Assembly (NCBI GenBank): GCA_016795105.1
Contig: JAEUIH010000011.1
Span: 1-64,000, forward strand
DNA length: 64,000 nt
Direction: 5' to 3'
Source of the DNA: Planctomyces sp.
GTDB taxonomy: Bacteria; Planctomycetota; Planctomycetia; Planctomycetales; Planctomycetaceae
Position numbers and translations under genes: made by a program. The notes under the pieces were generated by a model that was given only the letters and a program-made list of their open reading frames with translations, searched no databases and was not told the origin of the DNA. This document shows, one piece after another, positions 53,413-63,800 of this stretch; position 1 is the stretch's first letter, and each line of letters opens with the position of its first letter.

Positions 53413-53494
53413 GCAAGTGGCGAAATCGGCAGACGCGCTAGCTTCAGGAGCTAGTGAGGTAACACTCGTGGAGGTTCAAATCCTCTCTTGCGCA
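53413..53494 (+). tRNA. tRNA-Leu (anticodon CAG)
   Basis: An 82-nt class II tRNA. The acceptor arm GCGCAAG pairs with CTTGCGC at 53487-53493, and the discriminator is A. The anticodon stem CTAGC/GCTAG closes loop TTCAGGA, giving anticodon CAG. A long variable arm and a T arm with GGTTCAAATCC complete the fold. The 3' CCA is not encoded. Confidence 0.95.
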
Positions 53495-53807
53495 TTTCTC
53501 CTCACAGGGCCTTGCTTTGCTCTGTCAGTCTTGAGCTGCTCGCGATTCCCGGTCTTCAGCTGCTCGCGCTGTTGAGCCCGTTTCAGCCAGATGTTACCCC
53601 TGTCGCCCAGCGGCCTTTCTGCAGCTGTCTGTTCGCGTTGCTCCCGGCGGGGGACTCGTTATCATGCGGTCTCTCTTCTCTGTTGTGCAAACCTTCGCTC
53701 TGCCTGGCAGACACACTGTCTGTCATAGAAACCTGCAGACTGTTGTGGAAGGCTGTGTTGGCGTCGCGGCTTGTGTCTTCGAATCCCTGTTCAGGTTGCA
53801 TTGAACT
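53495..53807. other. Intergenic region after tRNA-Leu
   Basis: About 310 nt between the tRNA and the response regulator gene. A plus-strand frame of 107 codons is open (53488 to 53811) but overlaps the tRNA, has no ribosome-binding site and is rich in Ser, Cys and Leu. I see no supported feature. Confidence 0.5.
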
Positions 53808-54491
53808 ATGAAAGTCCTGGTCGCTGAAGATGATCGGCTGACTCGCGAAGGACTGGTCGAAGTACTGGAGGCCGAGGGCTATACCGTAATCGCGGCTCCG
53901 GATGGGCAGGAAGCGATTCGACTTTTTCAGCGGGAATCTCCCCAGTTTGTCTGCCTCGACATCATGATGCCGTCGCGAAGTGGTTATGAAGCCTGTCGGA
54001 GCATTCGCGCAATCAGCCCTGACGTCCCGATCATTTTTATCAGTGCAAAAGCTGAAGAAATCGATCGACTCGTTGGGTTTGATCTCGGTGCTGATGACTT
54101 CATCGTCAAGCCGTTTAGCGTTCGGGAAGTCGTCGCCCGAATCCGTGCAGTGGCACGCCGCTGTACCGCCAAACAACATCCTCAGGTTCCCGATTTTCAA
54201 ATGCATGACCTGCATGTTGTTCCGTCCGAACTGAGAGCTCGACGAGGCGAACAGATGATTGAACTGAGTCCTCGTGATGTCGCAATCCTGCAGTTGCTGT
54301 TTTTGAACCCTGGAAAGGTGCTGGATCGAAATCTGATTTTTCGACATGCATGGGGAGAAGATTACTTCCCGAACAGCCGAACGCTCGACCAGCACATTTC
54401 ACAACTCCGCAAACGAATTGAACTGGATCCCCGGAACCCACGAATCATCCAGACCATCCATGGCGCCGGATATCGATTCGATTCTGAATAA
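53808..54491 (+). CDS. OmpR-family response regulator
   Basis: A 227-residue two-component regulator. The receiver domain (1-118) has the acidic pair in VLVAEDD, the phospho-acceptor Asp51 in CLDIMMP, the switch residue in FISAK and the conserved Lys in IVKPF. The winged-helix DNA-binding domain (about 130-225) ends with HISQLRKRIELDP and IQTIHGAGYRF. No histidine kinase gene is adjacent, so it is an orphan within this window; the cognate kinase must lie elsewhere. There is no clear Shine-Dalgarno site. Confidence 0.95.
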   Translation: MKVLVAEDDRLTREGLVEVLEAEGYTVIAAPDGQEAIRLFQRESPQFVCLDIMMPSRSGYEACRSIRAISPDVPIIFISAKAEEIDRLVGFDLGADDFIVKPFSVREVVARIRAVARRCTAKQHPQVPDFQMHDLHVVPSELRARRGEQMIELSPRDVAILQLLFLNPGKVLDRNLIFRHAWGEDYFPNSRTLDQHISQLRKRIELDPRNPRIIQTIHGAGYRFDSE

Positions 54492-54532
54492 CCTTCGCTC
54501 AGCTTCTCAATTCGACCGGTTCATCTTTCCTG

Positions 54533-57500
54533 CTACTTTGCTGCCGGCGCAGGCTTTCCATGAGAAGCATCCACCGGAGTGACCGTCTTCAGGAACTCAA
54601 CAAGGTCACGAATATCGCTGCGTGAGATGTTTTTGCTGATGTCCACAGGCATACCGGACAGACCGCTTGCTCGTTCTTCTATGTCGGATTTAGCGATTGA
54701 GATCAGGGCTCCCTGAGGATTCATCAGCTGAACGATCTGATCATCTTCGCGTTTCAGAATGCCGGAGTGAATTTGTCCTTCGACGGTGACGATCACCAGA
54801 GTTTCAAATCCCTTTGCAATTTTCGCATTCGGATCAACGATCGCTTCCAGCAGATAGTTGCGGTCCTTTTCCAGACCGGATCGACTCAAATCCGGCCCCA
54901 CTTCTCCACCACTCGAATTGATCTTGTGACATCGGCGGCATGAAGCTGCACTTCGTCCAAAGAAGATCTCCCGACCTCGCGACGCGTCTCCGCCCTCGAG
55001 GCATTCTGACCACTTGGCAAGTATCGAGCCCTGCTCTTCCTGCTGCTTCCGAAACTGACTGATGGCCTGTCGCAACGACGATGTGCCTCGAACTTCTGCT
55101 GCATCCAGCAGGTCGAGGTGAACAGCGGCCGGAAGCGTTCCACCGTTGAGGGATACAAACTCATTCAGCAGGAGGTCTTCACTTTCGTCCGTTGCGATTG
55201 TTGCCAGCAGCCGAACAGCTTTCTGTCGTCCGGCAATCGTACCGGTCATCAGCTGATCTTTCAGAGCGGGGATTGCCCGATCCGGAGTACTTCGGACCAG
55301 CAAATCGAGCGCCGTCAGTCGAACTCGGTCGTCCGAATCCTTTAAACCTTCTGCGATCAGCGAATCCTTCTCGTTTGACAGTCGCGCAAGCGCTTCGAAC
55401 GCTGCAGCCCTGAGAGCAGCCGGGGACTTGTCATTCTTGTAGAGGACCTTCAGTTCAGGCACCAGGTCACGGATCCCAAGCTCGGCAGCGAGGCCAACTG
55501 CAGCTTCACGGATCGGTTCTGGCCCTGCCAGCATTCCCGGCAGGCTGCTGTGAACGGCATCGTTCAGCCCTTCCACTTCACGCACAGCAACAGGCCGCCA
55601 TTTGCCGGTAACAGTGTCGGTTTTTGATGGGTTGTTCCATGTAGCCAGCATGTTCACCGCAACTTTACGGATCGATTCCGAATACTCGCCCGACCCGGCG
55701 ATTGCGGCAATCTGCCTCGCATATTCCTGAGTTCCAATTCGATAGGCGGCATTGAGTACTCGACGGAGCATTGCATCGCTCATGCCCGGCAATCCGAGGC
55801 AGTCAGCAAGCGCCTTTTCGCCGAACGCAAGATCTTCATCATGAATCGCACGAGCAGCTTCCGTCATGATCTGGTGGTCAGCATCCTTCAAAAACACCGT
55901 CAACGCTGGATCCTGAAGGCGTCTCATTGCAAGCACCAGTCCCAGTCGACCGGCTGCACCTGGGTAAGAAACGAGGCCCCCAAGCAAGCCGGGGTGACGT
56001 TGTCCAAGCTTCATCAGGCCCATAGATGCCTGATGACGGAGCACAGGATCAGCATTGTTTGCTCGATCCAGCAGCGACAACAGAACCGCAGCATCAACAC
56101 CGGAACCTGTCTGGCCGACAAGGACCGCGGAGAATCCTGCAAGTCGCAAGTCTTCAGAAATGACTGTCATCAAAACTGTTGCTTTGATTCGTTCTCGAAC
56201 TTCGTTGTCCGAAACCAAACCCGCACCATAACGCGAAATCAAATCCGATATCACTCGAATCGCCTGAACCTGCTCTTCACCCTTCAGTCCCTGTACAATT
56301 CCGGACAATGATGCGGTGATACGCTGAGCATCGACGCTGCTGCGAAGCCCTGTCTGCCAAAGGCCCCAGATTGCATGTCGTCGAGCAACTGCAACAGATG
56401 AGGATTCAATGAAAGACAACAAATCGGATTCGGCATTTCGGCGGACAAGTTCAAACTGAGCTTCCTGTCGAACACGACGGTCTGCGTGTCCCAGCATCTC
56501 AAACAGTTCCTGGTGTCCAAGAGAGCGAATTCCGCCTCCAAGAAGCGACGCAACCCCAGCGGCAGTTGCCACAGATGGTTCATGAACAAATCGATAGACA
56601 CGCCCCTTCCCTTCTCCGACCCAGCCATTCACCCAGTCGCTGATCAGAACGCTCCCATCTGGTGCGAAGTCCACATCTGTTGCAAGGATTGACCAGATCC
56701 ATTCATGCGAATCCGTCAATTCGAAGGTCGCTCCTCGAGGCTTCATCGCAAAACTTCGGATTCCGCTATTCCCTGCGGTTCCTCGAAAGTCCGCGAGGAA
56801 AAAGTGTCCCGCATAGCGATCCGGGAGGCCGGTTCCTGGATAATAGGTCAGTCCGGATGGTCCGTCACCGAGATTAATGATGGGAGGCAACGTTGATGCG
56901 GGCTGAACCTCGGTTGTCTGTTCGTCTGCTCGATAGGGAAGCCAGATGCGTTCCCGGTTCCAGGGGCCTCGATCATCCAGGTATTGATAGTACATCCTCC
57001 AGCCGGTGTCGCCATCCTGTACAACATAGACCCATCGTGCCTGATCACCACTGTCCGAATTGTTGTCGCCCGTGAACAGATTTCCGGCATCATCAAATGC
57101 CAGTTCCTGAGGGTTTCTCAAACCATACGCAAACACCTCCAGATTTGAACCATCTGCATCACAGCGAAACACAGCACCGGTGTCGGGGCGTTTCAGTCGT
57201 GCACCTTCACGAGTCACAACATTGTACCCGCGGTCGCCAAGACTGAAGTAGATCCGACCATCCGGCCCAACCGTCAGACCATGCAGGTCGTGGCCGCGAA
57301 ACGCAACACGGACTCCATAACCATGGTGCAGGGCAGACTTCTCTTCTGCGATGCCGTCGTTGTTCTTGTCTTCCAGCATCCATAGTTTCGGTATGCAGGT
57401 GTAGTAGACCCTGCCGTTGTATTCAATCACTCCCGCTCCGGTACCATCCATCAGATCGTTGAAGCCGTCAGCGAAGACGGTGTCCTGATCGTAGGCTCCG

Positions 57501-57931
57501 TCCCCGTCTGTATCGCGGAGCATGCGGACGCGATCATGATGTACGCCCCACGCTCCGATCTCTGCTCCGCGAAAACGGCGGAACATGGCAAGGCGTTCTT
57601 CGACCGATTCCAGCTGCAAATCCTGCTCGAGCCAATCCATGTGAGATCGATTGTCTTCGACCCCCACTTCCTGTCGAAATGTTTCACAGACGTATAAATG
57701 TCCTTCACTGCTGATTGTGAAGGCGACGGGATTCGCAAGAAGAGGCTCAGCGGCCGCGACAGTTCCTTTGATACCTTCAGGCAGTCGAAACCCCTGAAGC
57801 GCCAACTCGGCTTCTCGGGACGGACCTGCAATTCGGGGATCGTACTTCTCCTGTCCCTGAACTCGACAATCTAAATGAACAACGAATATCAACACTGCAA
57901 TCGCAGTGAACAGGCTCCGAAACAACCACAT
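54533..57931 (-). CDS. PVC-type heme-binding CxxCH protein (membrane-bound dehydrogenase-like)
   Basis: A large exported protein of 1132 residues with a signal peptide (MWLFRSLFTAIAVLIFVVHL). Residues about 35-470 form a glucose/sorbosone dehydrogenase-like beta-propeller (HGLTVGPDGRIYFSLGDRGY and GLRNPQELAFDDAGNLFTGD). HEAT-like helical repeats follow at about 480-950. A cytochrome c-type heme site CRRCH lies at 998-1002, in a C-terminal domain ending in SRSDIRDLVEFLKTV. This combination is characteristic of the planctomycete-verrucomicrobia-chlamydia group and suggests a periplasmic redox enzyme on sugar-like substrates; the substrate is not known. Confidence 0.93.
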   Translation of the reverse strand: MWLFRSLFTAIAVLIFVVHLDCRVQGQEKYDPRIAGPSREAELALQGFRLPEGIKGTVAAAEPLLANPVAFTISSEGHLYVCETFRQEVGVEDNRSHMDWLEQDLQLESVEERLAMFRRFRGAEIGAWGVHHDRVRMLRDTDGDGAYDQDTVFADGFNDLMDGTGAGVIEYNGRVYYTCIPKLWMLEDKNNDGIAEEKSALHHGYGVRVAFRGHDLHGLTVGPDGRIYFSLGDRGYNVVTREGARLKRPDTGAVFRCDADGSNLEVFAYGLRNPQELAFDDAGNLFTGDNNSDSGDQARWVYVVQDGDTGWRMYYQYLDDRGPWNRERIWLPYRADEQTTEVQPASTLPPIINLGDGPSGLTYYPGTGLPDRYAGHFFLADFRGTAGNSGIRSFAMKPRGATFELTDSHEWIWSILATDVDFAPDGSVLISDWVNGWVGEGKGRVYRFVHEPSVATAAGVASLLGGGIRSLGHQELFEMLGHADRRVRQEAQFELVRRNAESDLLSFIESSSVAVARRHAIWGLWQTGLRSSVDAQRITASLSGIVQGLKGEEQVQAIRVISDLISRYGAGLVSDNEVRERIKATVLMTVISEDLRLAGFSAVLVGQTGSGVDAAVLLSLLDRANNADPVLRHQASMGLMKLGQRHPGLLGGLVSYPGAAGRLGLVLAMRRLQDPALTVFLKDADHQIMTEAARAIHDEDLAFGEKALADCLGLPGMSDAMLRRVLNAAYRIGTQEYARQIAAIAGSGEYSESIRKVAVNMLATWNNPSKTDTVTGKWRPVAVREVEGLNDAVHSSLPGMLAGPEPIREAAVGLAAELGIRDLVPELKVLYKNDKSPAALRAAAFEALARLSNEKDSLIAEGLKDSDDRVRLTALDLLVRSTPDRAIPALKDQLMTGTIAGRQKAVRLLATIATDESEDLLLNEFVSLNGGTLPAAVHLDLLDAAEVRGTSSLRQAISQFRKQQEEQGSILAKWSECLEGGDASRGREIFFGRSAASCRRCHKINSSGGEVGPDLSRSGLEKDRNYLLEAIVDPNAKIAKGFETLVIVTVEGQIHSGILKREDDQIVQLMNPQGALISIAKSDIEERASGLSGMPVDISKNISRSDIRDLVEFLKTVTPVDASHGKPAPAAK

Positions 57932-58177
57932 GTCTGAATGTTCCTCAAGTCAATAACAGATTCCGGGAGTGCATCCGCAACGTCTCCGGTTTACGACCGT
58001 CGAAAAACTCTCAAAGTGTAACCCGTGCAGTCCGTTCCTAAAAACAAAAAAAGGTCAGGCAGTATGCCCTGGGCAGCATTCCGTCAGCCTCGACGGAACA
58101 AGTGGAAACGGTCATACTTCGCTGAGAAATGGCTGAATTGGGGTTCGAAACCGGCTGAATTGCTGAAAACACGAGTG

Positions 58178-59677
58178 ATGGCATCATCTGAATATACGGT
58201 TGTGGTTGGCCTGGAAGTTCACGTACAGCTAAAAACAGAATCCAAGCTGTTCTGCGGCTGTTCTACCAGATTTGCACCCGATGACCCGAATACTCAAACG
58301 TGTCCGGTCTGCCTCGGACTCCCGGGATCGTTGCCCGTGATGAATCACCGTGCTTTCGAGCTGGCCGTTCGAACAGCCCTGGCTCTGGACTGCGAAATCG
58401 CTCAGTTTACCAAATGGGATCGCAAACAATACTACTATCCGGACCTTCCCAAGGCATATCAGATCAGCCAGTATGACCTTCCGTTTAGCTCTTGGGGCCA
58501 CTTGACGATCGCCTCCGATGATGCGAACGGAGAAGCTCGAAGGATTCGCATTACACGAGCTCACCTCGAAGAAGATGCAGGGAAAAATATTCACGACGAA
58601 TCAGGGCGAGGAGGAGACAGTCGGGTTGATCTGAATCGAACGGGGACTCCTCTGCTGGAAATCGTCAGCGAGCCCGACCTTCGATCCGCAGCGGAAGCTC
58701 GGCGTTACCTCGAGCAGCTTCGTTCGATTCTGCTTTTCATCGATGTCTCCGACTGCAACATGCAGGAAGGCAGTCTGCGATGCGACGCGAATGTCAATCT
58801 GCATATCCATAACCCGGATGGGACAAAAACAGCGACGCCGATCGTAGAGCTGAAAAACATGAACAGCTTTCGAAACGTCGAGCTGGCGATTGAGCATGAA
58901 GTCAAACGACAGTTCAGCCAGTGGAAGAAGACCGGCCAAAAGCTGGGCGACGCACCGAAACAGACACGCGGCTGGGATGCGGAACGTGGTGTGACGTTTG
59001 TGCAAAGAGAGAAAGAAGAGTCATCCGATTATCGTTACTTCCCCGACCCTGACCTCGTACCGGTTGTAATGACCACTGAACAGATCGATGCGATTCGCAG
59101 GCAGCTTCCGGAGTCCCCGGTCAAACGCCGAGAACGATTTGTCAGTCAGCTTGGACTTTCAGACTATGACGCAGCCGTAATTATCGATCAGGGACCAATC
59201 CTGACAGAATGGTTTGAAGAAGTCGCGGCATTGTGTGGGGATGGAAAGACCGCCGCAAACTGGGTGACTCAGGACGTTCTGCGGGACTTGAACTCCGCCG
59301 CATTGAGCATCGATCAGTTTGAACTCTCTGCCGAAATCCTTGGTACCTTGCTGAAATGGATCACCGGAGAACGCATCACAACCAAGAGCGGTCGTGAGGT
59401 CTACGCGGCTTTGCGGGAAATGGTACAGTCGGGCCACACGATCAGTGTTGCAACTGTGGAAGAGTTGATTCGCCAGCGAGGCCTTGAAATCTTGCGAGAT
59501 ACCGGAGCACTTCAAGCCGCAATCGAGGCAGCCATTGCTGCCAGACCGGAAGCTGCGGCAGATGTGAGAAATGGAAAGCTGGCCGCTGCCGGCCCGTTGA
59601 TTGGAATGATTATGAAGCAAGTCGCCGGCGCCGACCCCAAACAGGTCCGTGAGTTACTTCTCCAGACTCTGAAGTAG
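58178..59677 (+). CDS. gatB: Aspartyl/glutamyl-tRNA(Asn/Gln) amidotransferase subunit B
   Basis: Part of the GatCAB complex, which converts mischarged Glu-tRNA-Gln or Asp-tRNA-Asn to the correct amide. The ATG at 58178 gives a 499-residue product beginning with the canonical [20 protein letters not shown]; a frame from 58025 adds 51 unrelated residues. Other motifs are [15 protein letters not shown], the kinase-fold site [19 protein letters not shown] and the C-terminal YqeY-like tail. As asnS is also in the window, this complex may mainly serve glutamine. gatA and gatC are not adjacent. Confidence 0.96.
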   Translation: MASSEYTVVVGLEVHVQLKTESKLFCGCSTRFAPDDPNTQTCPVCLGLPGSLPVMNHRAFELAVRTALALDCEIAQFTKWDRKQYYYPDLPKAYQISQYDLPFSSWGHLTIASDDANGEARRIRITRAHLEEDAGKNIHDESGRGGDSRVDLNRTGTPLLEIVSEPDLRSAAEARRYLEQLRSILLFIDVSDCNMQEGSLRCDANVNLHIHNPDGTKTATPIVELKNMNSFRNVELAIEHEVKRQFSQWKKTGQKLGDAPKQTRGWDAERGVTFVQREKEESSDYRYFPDPDLVPVVMTTEQIDAIRRQLPESPVKRRERFVSQLGLSDYDAAVIIDQGPILTEWFEEVAALCGDGKTAANWVTQDVLRDLNSAALSIDQFELSAEILGTLLKWITGERITTKSGREVYAALREMVQSGHTISVATVEELIRQRGLEILRDTGALQAAIEAAIAARPEAAADVRNGKLAAAGPLIGMIMKQVAGADPKQVRELLLQTLK

Positions 59678-59690
59678 AACCGATCGCAAA

Positions 59691-59764
59691 GTACTCATCA
59701 CGACGGAGCGTGATGAGTACAATCTGCAGCGCATGAAGAAACCCGGACTGGAAAGTCCGGGTTT
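59691..59764. terminator. Two hairpins between convergent gatB and lipoprotein genes
   Basis: A 12-bp perfect stem at 59691-59720 (loop ACGGAG) has no T tract and may be an RNA-stabilising structure for gatB. An 11-bp perfect stem at 59739-59764 (AAACCCGGACT, loop GGAA) is flanked on the minus strand by TTTCTTC, so it likely terminates the lipoprotein gene and, on the plus strand, perhaps gatB. Confidence 0.75.
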
Positions 59765-59790
59765 CGGTGATTCAGATGTTCACAGGCCAA

Positions 59791-60375
59791 TTACTGAACA
59801 GTTGGACCTGCACAGCGGATCAGATGGTCTTTGTCGATGTAGACAACTTCCTGAGTCTGATCGACATGAGTGAACGGGATTGGCCAGTAGGAACGAATAA
59901 CCTTGTCGTAGTAGACAGTGCACTTATAGTGACAGTGATGCAAACGGCAAGGACCGACCAGTGGATACACCTTGCACTCATCAAGACGGTCAACCAACTG
60001 CTCGACGACAATGCGAACATTGTTCATCTGAGTTTCCTGGAAGAAGGCGACACCTCCTGCCGGGTCATCGGGCAGAGCCCGGATCACCTGATCTTCGCTC
60101 GGTGGGTCCACGCAGAAGATTGGAGCATTCTCGCCTCCGACAGGATCAAGGACCGGCACACGATTATAGTATTCATCTTCGTGCAGCTTGTCTTCGATCA
60201 ACTGGCTTTGATAAGCCGGGACCGGAACTGGAGGAAGCGTCTTCCAAAACACCATGTACTGCCACAGTACACCCGCAAAACCGCTGGTCAGCGTGCAACC
60301 ACTGTTCGCGAACGTCATCAGGCAGATCGCCGTCAGCACGACCCCTCGTCGTATATGTCTGCCAAACGTCTGCAT
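59791..60375 (-). CDS. Small exported protein, possibly a lipoprotein
   Basis: A 194-residue protein from the ATG at 60375, which follows AGGGAAGAA; a frame extends to 60570 but adds 65 residues with no signal-peptide character. The N-terminus (RHIRRGVVLTAICLMTFANSGC) is a signal sequence, with a Cys that may be lipidated though the lipobox is imperfect. The rest is rich in aromatic and acidic residues and has several Cys and His (GPCRLHHCHYKC). I recognise no family. It is single, convergent with gatB, with strong hairpins downstream. Confidence 0.7.
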   Translation of the reverse strand: MQTFGRHIRRGVVLTAICLMTFANSGCTLTSGFAGVLWQYMVFWKTLPPVPVPAYQSQLIEDKLHEDEYYNRVPVLDPVGGENAPIFCVDPPSEDQVIRALPDDPAGGVAFFQETQMNNVRIVVEQLVDRLDECKVYPLVGPCRLHHCHYKCTVYYDKVIRSYWPIPFTHVDQTQEVVYIDKDHLIRCAGPTVQ

Positions 60376-60857
60376 TGCGTTCTTCCCTGAAAAGTCTGTG
60401 GGCCTTGCCCGAATCGAACATTCCGTCATCCCGGTGAAACGAACTCCCCAGTGAGTCGATTGACTCCTTTGGTTCGTGTAACCGGACCTCAGAATTGGTA
60501 TCGATCGTTCCGGTTGGGGAACTTGTGAAAATATTTCGATTTTGCGGATCGATCCGGTGGAATCGAACATACCACCTGAACTTTTTCCCGCGAACTCACT
60601 GTATTTGGACCACTATTTCACGTTTTTTGGTTGAAAGCAGTGAGACAATGTCAACCATCGGCAGAACCTGCTGACTCTATAATCCAGTCGAGGAAGAATG
60701 CTTTCAGACAAAAAATCGTTCAGAATTGGTCCGGAATCTGTGGTTCGCAGGAATCCACGGAGTTTACTGAGTCGACGGACACCCCTGGGCGTCCGATAAT
60801 GCAGCAAGTGGCTGAACGCTGTTTTGTAAATCCCTAGTTTTCTTCAAGGAACCGGTC
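60376..60857. other. Divergent intergenic region with a TATAAT box
   Basis: About 480 nt between the minus-strand lipoprotein-like gene and the plus-strand large membrane protein. A perfect TATAAT is at 60678-60683 on the plus strand, but no good -35 lies 16-18 nt upstream. No small gene or RNA is supported. Confidence 0.45.
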
Positions 60858-63800
60858 GTGGCCACAGTGACTGAAACAACAGTGCAAGGCTATGCCGAAT
60901 GCGATCAGTTCATCCAGCACCAACTGGATGTGGCTCGCCGACGAATCCGCTGGACGGATTTGCTGACGGCCAGCGTTGTGGCCGGTTTGCTGCTCGTCTC
61001 GTACATCCTTGTCTTCACGGTTCTCGATCACTGGGTCATTGATGGCGGATTCAGCCCATGGACCCGAGCAGCGATGCTGATCCTCGTGCTGGTACTTTGT
61101 GCCGGAATCATATTTCGCTATGTTGTCCAGCCTTGGTTCAGACAAGTACATCCACTTTATGCTGCTCGGATTCTCGACGCACACGGAAAAGATCAAACCG
61201 GGGCTCTGGTCACGTTGATCGACCTGCAGGTTGCCGGACGCCCCTTTGACGAAAGTATTGCCAAGACTCTGGAGAAACGAGCGGCCGTTCAAATTTCAGA
61301 GGTGAGTGTCGATGATGCGGTTGATCGACGACTCCTCGTTCATTTGGGATCGCTCTTGCTGGCACTCGTTGTCGCGACGTGCGTCTATGCCGTTCTCAGT
61401 CCAAAATCAATCAATCTGTTACGTCCTTTGACTCTGTTTCAATCGTCCGTCGCTACCCGAACGGTCATTCTGAACGTAAAGCCGGGCCATCAGGTGATTC
61501 CGGCTGGAAGTCGAGTGGAAATCATCGCAGACATCGGCGGCGTGATACCAGACGATGTTGCCGTTTACTACACGACCTCAGATCGTCAGTTTGTGAATGA
61601 AAAACTGCAGATGAAGGGCAAAGTCGACGAAGGTCGCTTCCGCGTTCAAATGCTGGGTGACAAAGATCGAGGAATTCGTCAGTCCCTCACCTATTTTATC
61701 TCCGCAGGAGATGCAAGGTCTGAAGAGTACACTCTGCAGGTTGATGAAGCACCATCAGCGCAGGTTACGAAGCTGGATTACGAATATCCGGCTTATACAA
61801 CTCTGCCTCCTCGATCGGAAGAGTCCGGGAATATCAACGCCTGGGAAGGCACCAAAGTACGCATTACAGCCTCAAGCAGCGTTGAAGTCACAAAAGCAAT
61901 TCTGAAACTCTCAGACGATGCAACATTCAAAATACCTGGTGAGGAAATTGGTCTGCAGATCGATCAGACAAAGCTCACAGGAGAATTTGTCCTGAGTCCG
62001 CGTAAGGACGGTACTTTCCCGGCCTTCTACCAAATTCATGTGGAAGACGCGAACGGTGATGTGAATCGGGAACCAACCGTGTACTCGATCCAGGTTCGAC
62101 GAGATCAGGCACCCGTGATCGCACTTCTCGATCCGACCCGCGATCTGGATGTACCTGCAAATTCGGTGATCCCGTTGCTCGTTGAAGCCGAAGACCCCGA
62201 CTTCCTGCTTGCGAATGTCGCCCTGCACATGGCAATCAATGGTGTCCCAGTCGAACCACCCGAAATGGTGTTCGATGCATTTGAAGCCGGCTATCAGAAA
62301 AAGTTTATCGGTACATGGGACTTTAAACTCACTCGGCTTGGAGTGAAAGCAGGTGACACAGTCACATACTACATGTCCGCCCGTGACAATAAGCCGCCAT
62401 TAGGAAATCAATCCCGCACCGAAGAACTGCATCTTAAGATTCTCGACGAAGTCGCCGGCGATGTTGCTCGACAACAACTCGAACAGGATCGACAGATTCA
62501 GGAACAAATCCTGAAGGACAAACAACCGCCTCAGACTCCGGAGGAAGGCTCCGAATCAGAGGCTGGCAATGGAAATTCGGGAGTTGAGCCGAGGGAAAAT
62601 TCTGAACAGCCAACGGAGAACCCGGCAGAACAGCCGGGCTCTACGAACGCGACTGGAGACCAGGAACAAAAGACGAGTGCCGCAGATGGGAATAGTGCTG
62701 GCCAGAATCCTCAGGCCGAGAACACGGGAAATGAGAGGCACAGCGACCCAGGTGAGTCTGCTCCAGGCAGTGAGAAGAACGGTACGAATCCTTCTCAGGA
62801 GGATAAGAAGCCTGCCGATGACCATGAAGCTCTTTACAAGATGTTCAGTCGGCTGAAGCCAGATCCAGCCGACGAACCTCAATCTGACGACGGTAAGCCT
62901 CAGCAAGGCAATCAGCCGGGTGAGAAGTCTGAAGATGGAAAGCCACAGGAAGGCAACCAGCCGGGCGAAAAGTCCGAAGATGGGAAGCCTCAGGAAGGCA
63001 ACCAGCCGGGCCATAAGTCCGAAGATGGAAAGCCTCAGGAAGGTAACCAGCCGGGCGAAAAGTCCGAAGATGGAAAGCCTCAGGAAGGCAACCAGCCGGG
63101 TGAGAAGTCCGAAGATGGAAAGCCTCAGGAAGGTAATCAGCCGGGCGAAAAGTCCGAAGATGGAAAGCCTCAGGATGGTAATCAGCCGGGCGAGAAGTCC
63201 GAAGATGGAAAGCCTCAAGGTGGTAACCAGCAACAAGGTGGCAACAAGCAACAAGGCGGCAACCAGCAACAAGGCGGTAACCAGCAACAGGGCGGCAACC
63301 AGCAACAAGGCGGTAACCAGCAACAAGGCGGCAACCAGCAACAGGGTGGTAACCAGCAACAAGGCGGCGACCAGAAACAAGGTGGCGACCAGAAACAAGG
63401 TGGCGACCAGAAACAAGGCGGCGACCAGAAACAAGGTGGCGACCAGAAACAAGGTGGCGACCAGAAACAAGGCGGCAACCAGCAACAGGGCGGTAACCAG
63501 CAACACGGTGGCGACCAGCAACAGGGCGGCAACCAGCAACAGGGCGGTAACCAGCAACAGGGCGGTAACCAGCAACAAGGTGGCGACCAGAAACAGGGCG
63601 GCAACCAGCAACAGGGCGGCAACCAGCAACAGGGCGGTAACCAGCAACAGGGCGGCAGTCCTTCACAAGGTGGATCTCAGGAAGGAGGTGCTCAGCAGGG
63701 TGGCAATCAATCGGGCGGCGCTCAGGGTGGAAACGGTGGATCCGGAGATGGCACCTCGACGGCGGCCGGTAGCGCAGGAAAAACCGGACTGGGATCTGGC

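Noticed and set aside
53583-54395. A 270-codon minus-strand frame over the response regulator
   Set aside because: It is antisense to a complete OmpR-type regulator with all catalytic residues and shows no family features.
58025-58177. N-terminal extension of gatB by 51 codons
   Set aside because: The extension is basic and unlike GatB; the family N-terminus begins exactly at the ATG at 58178.
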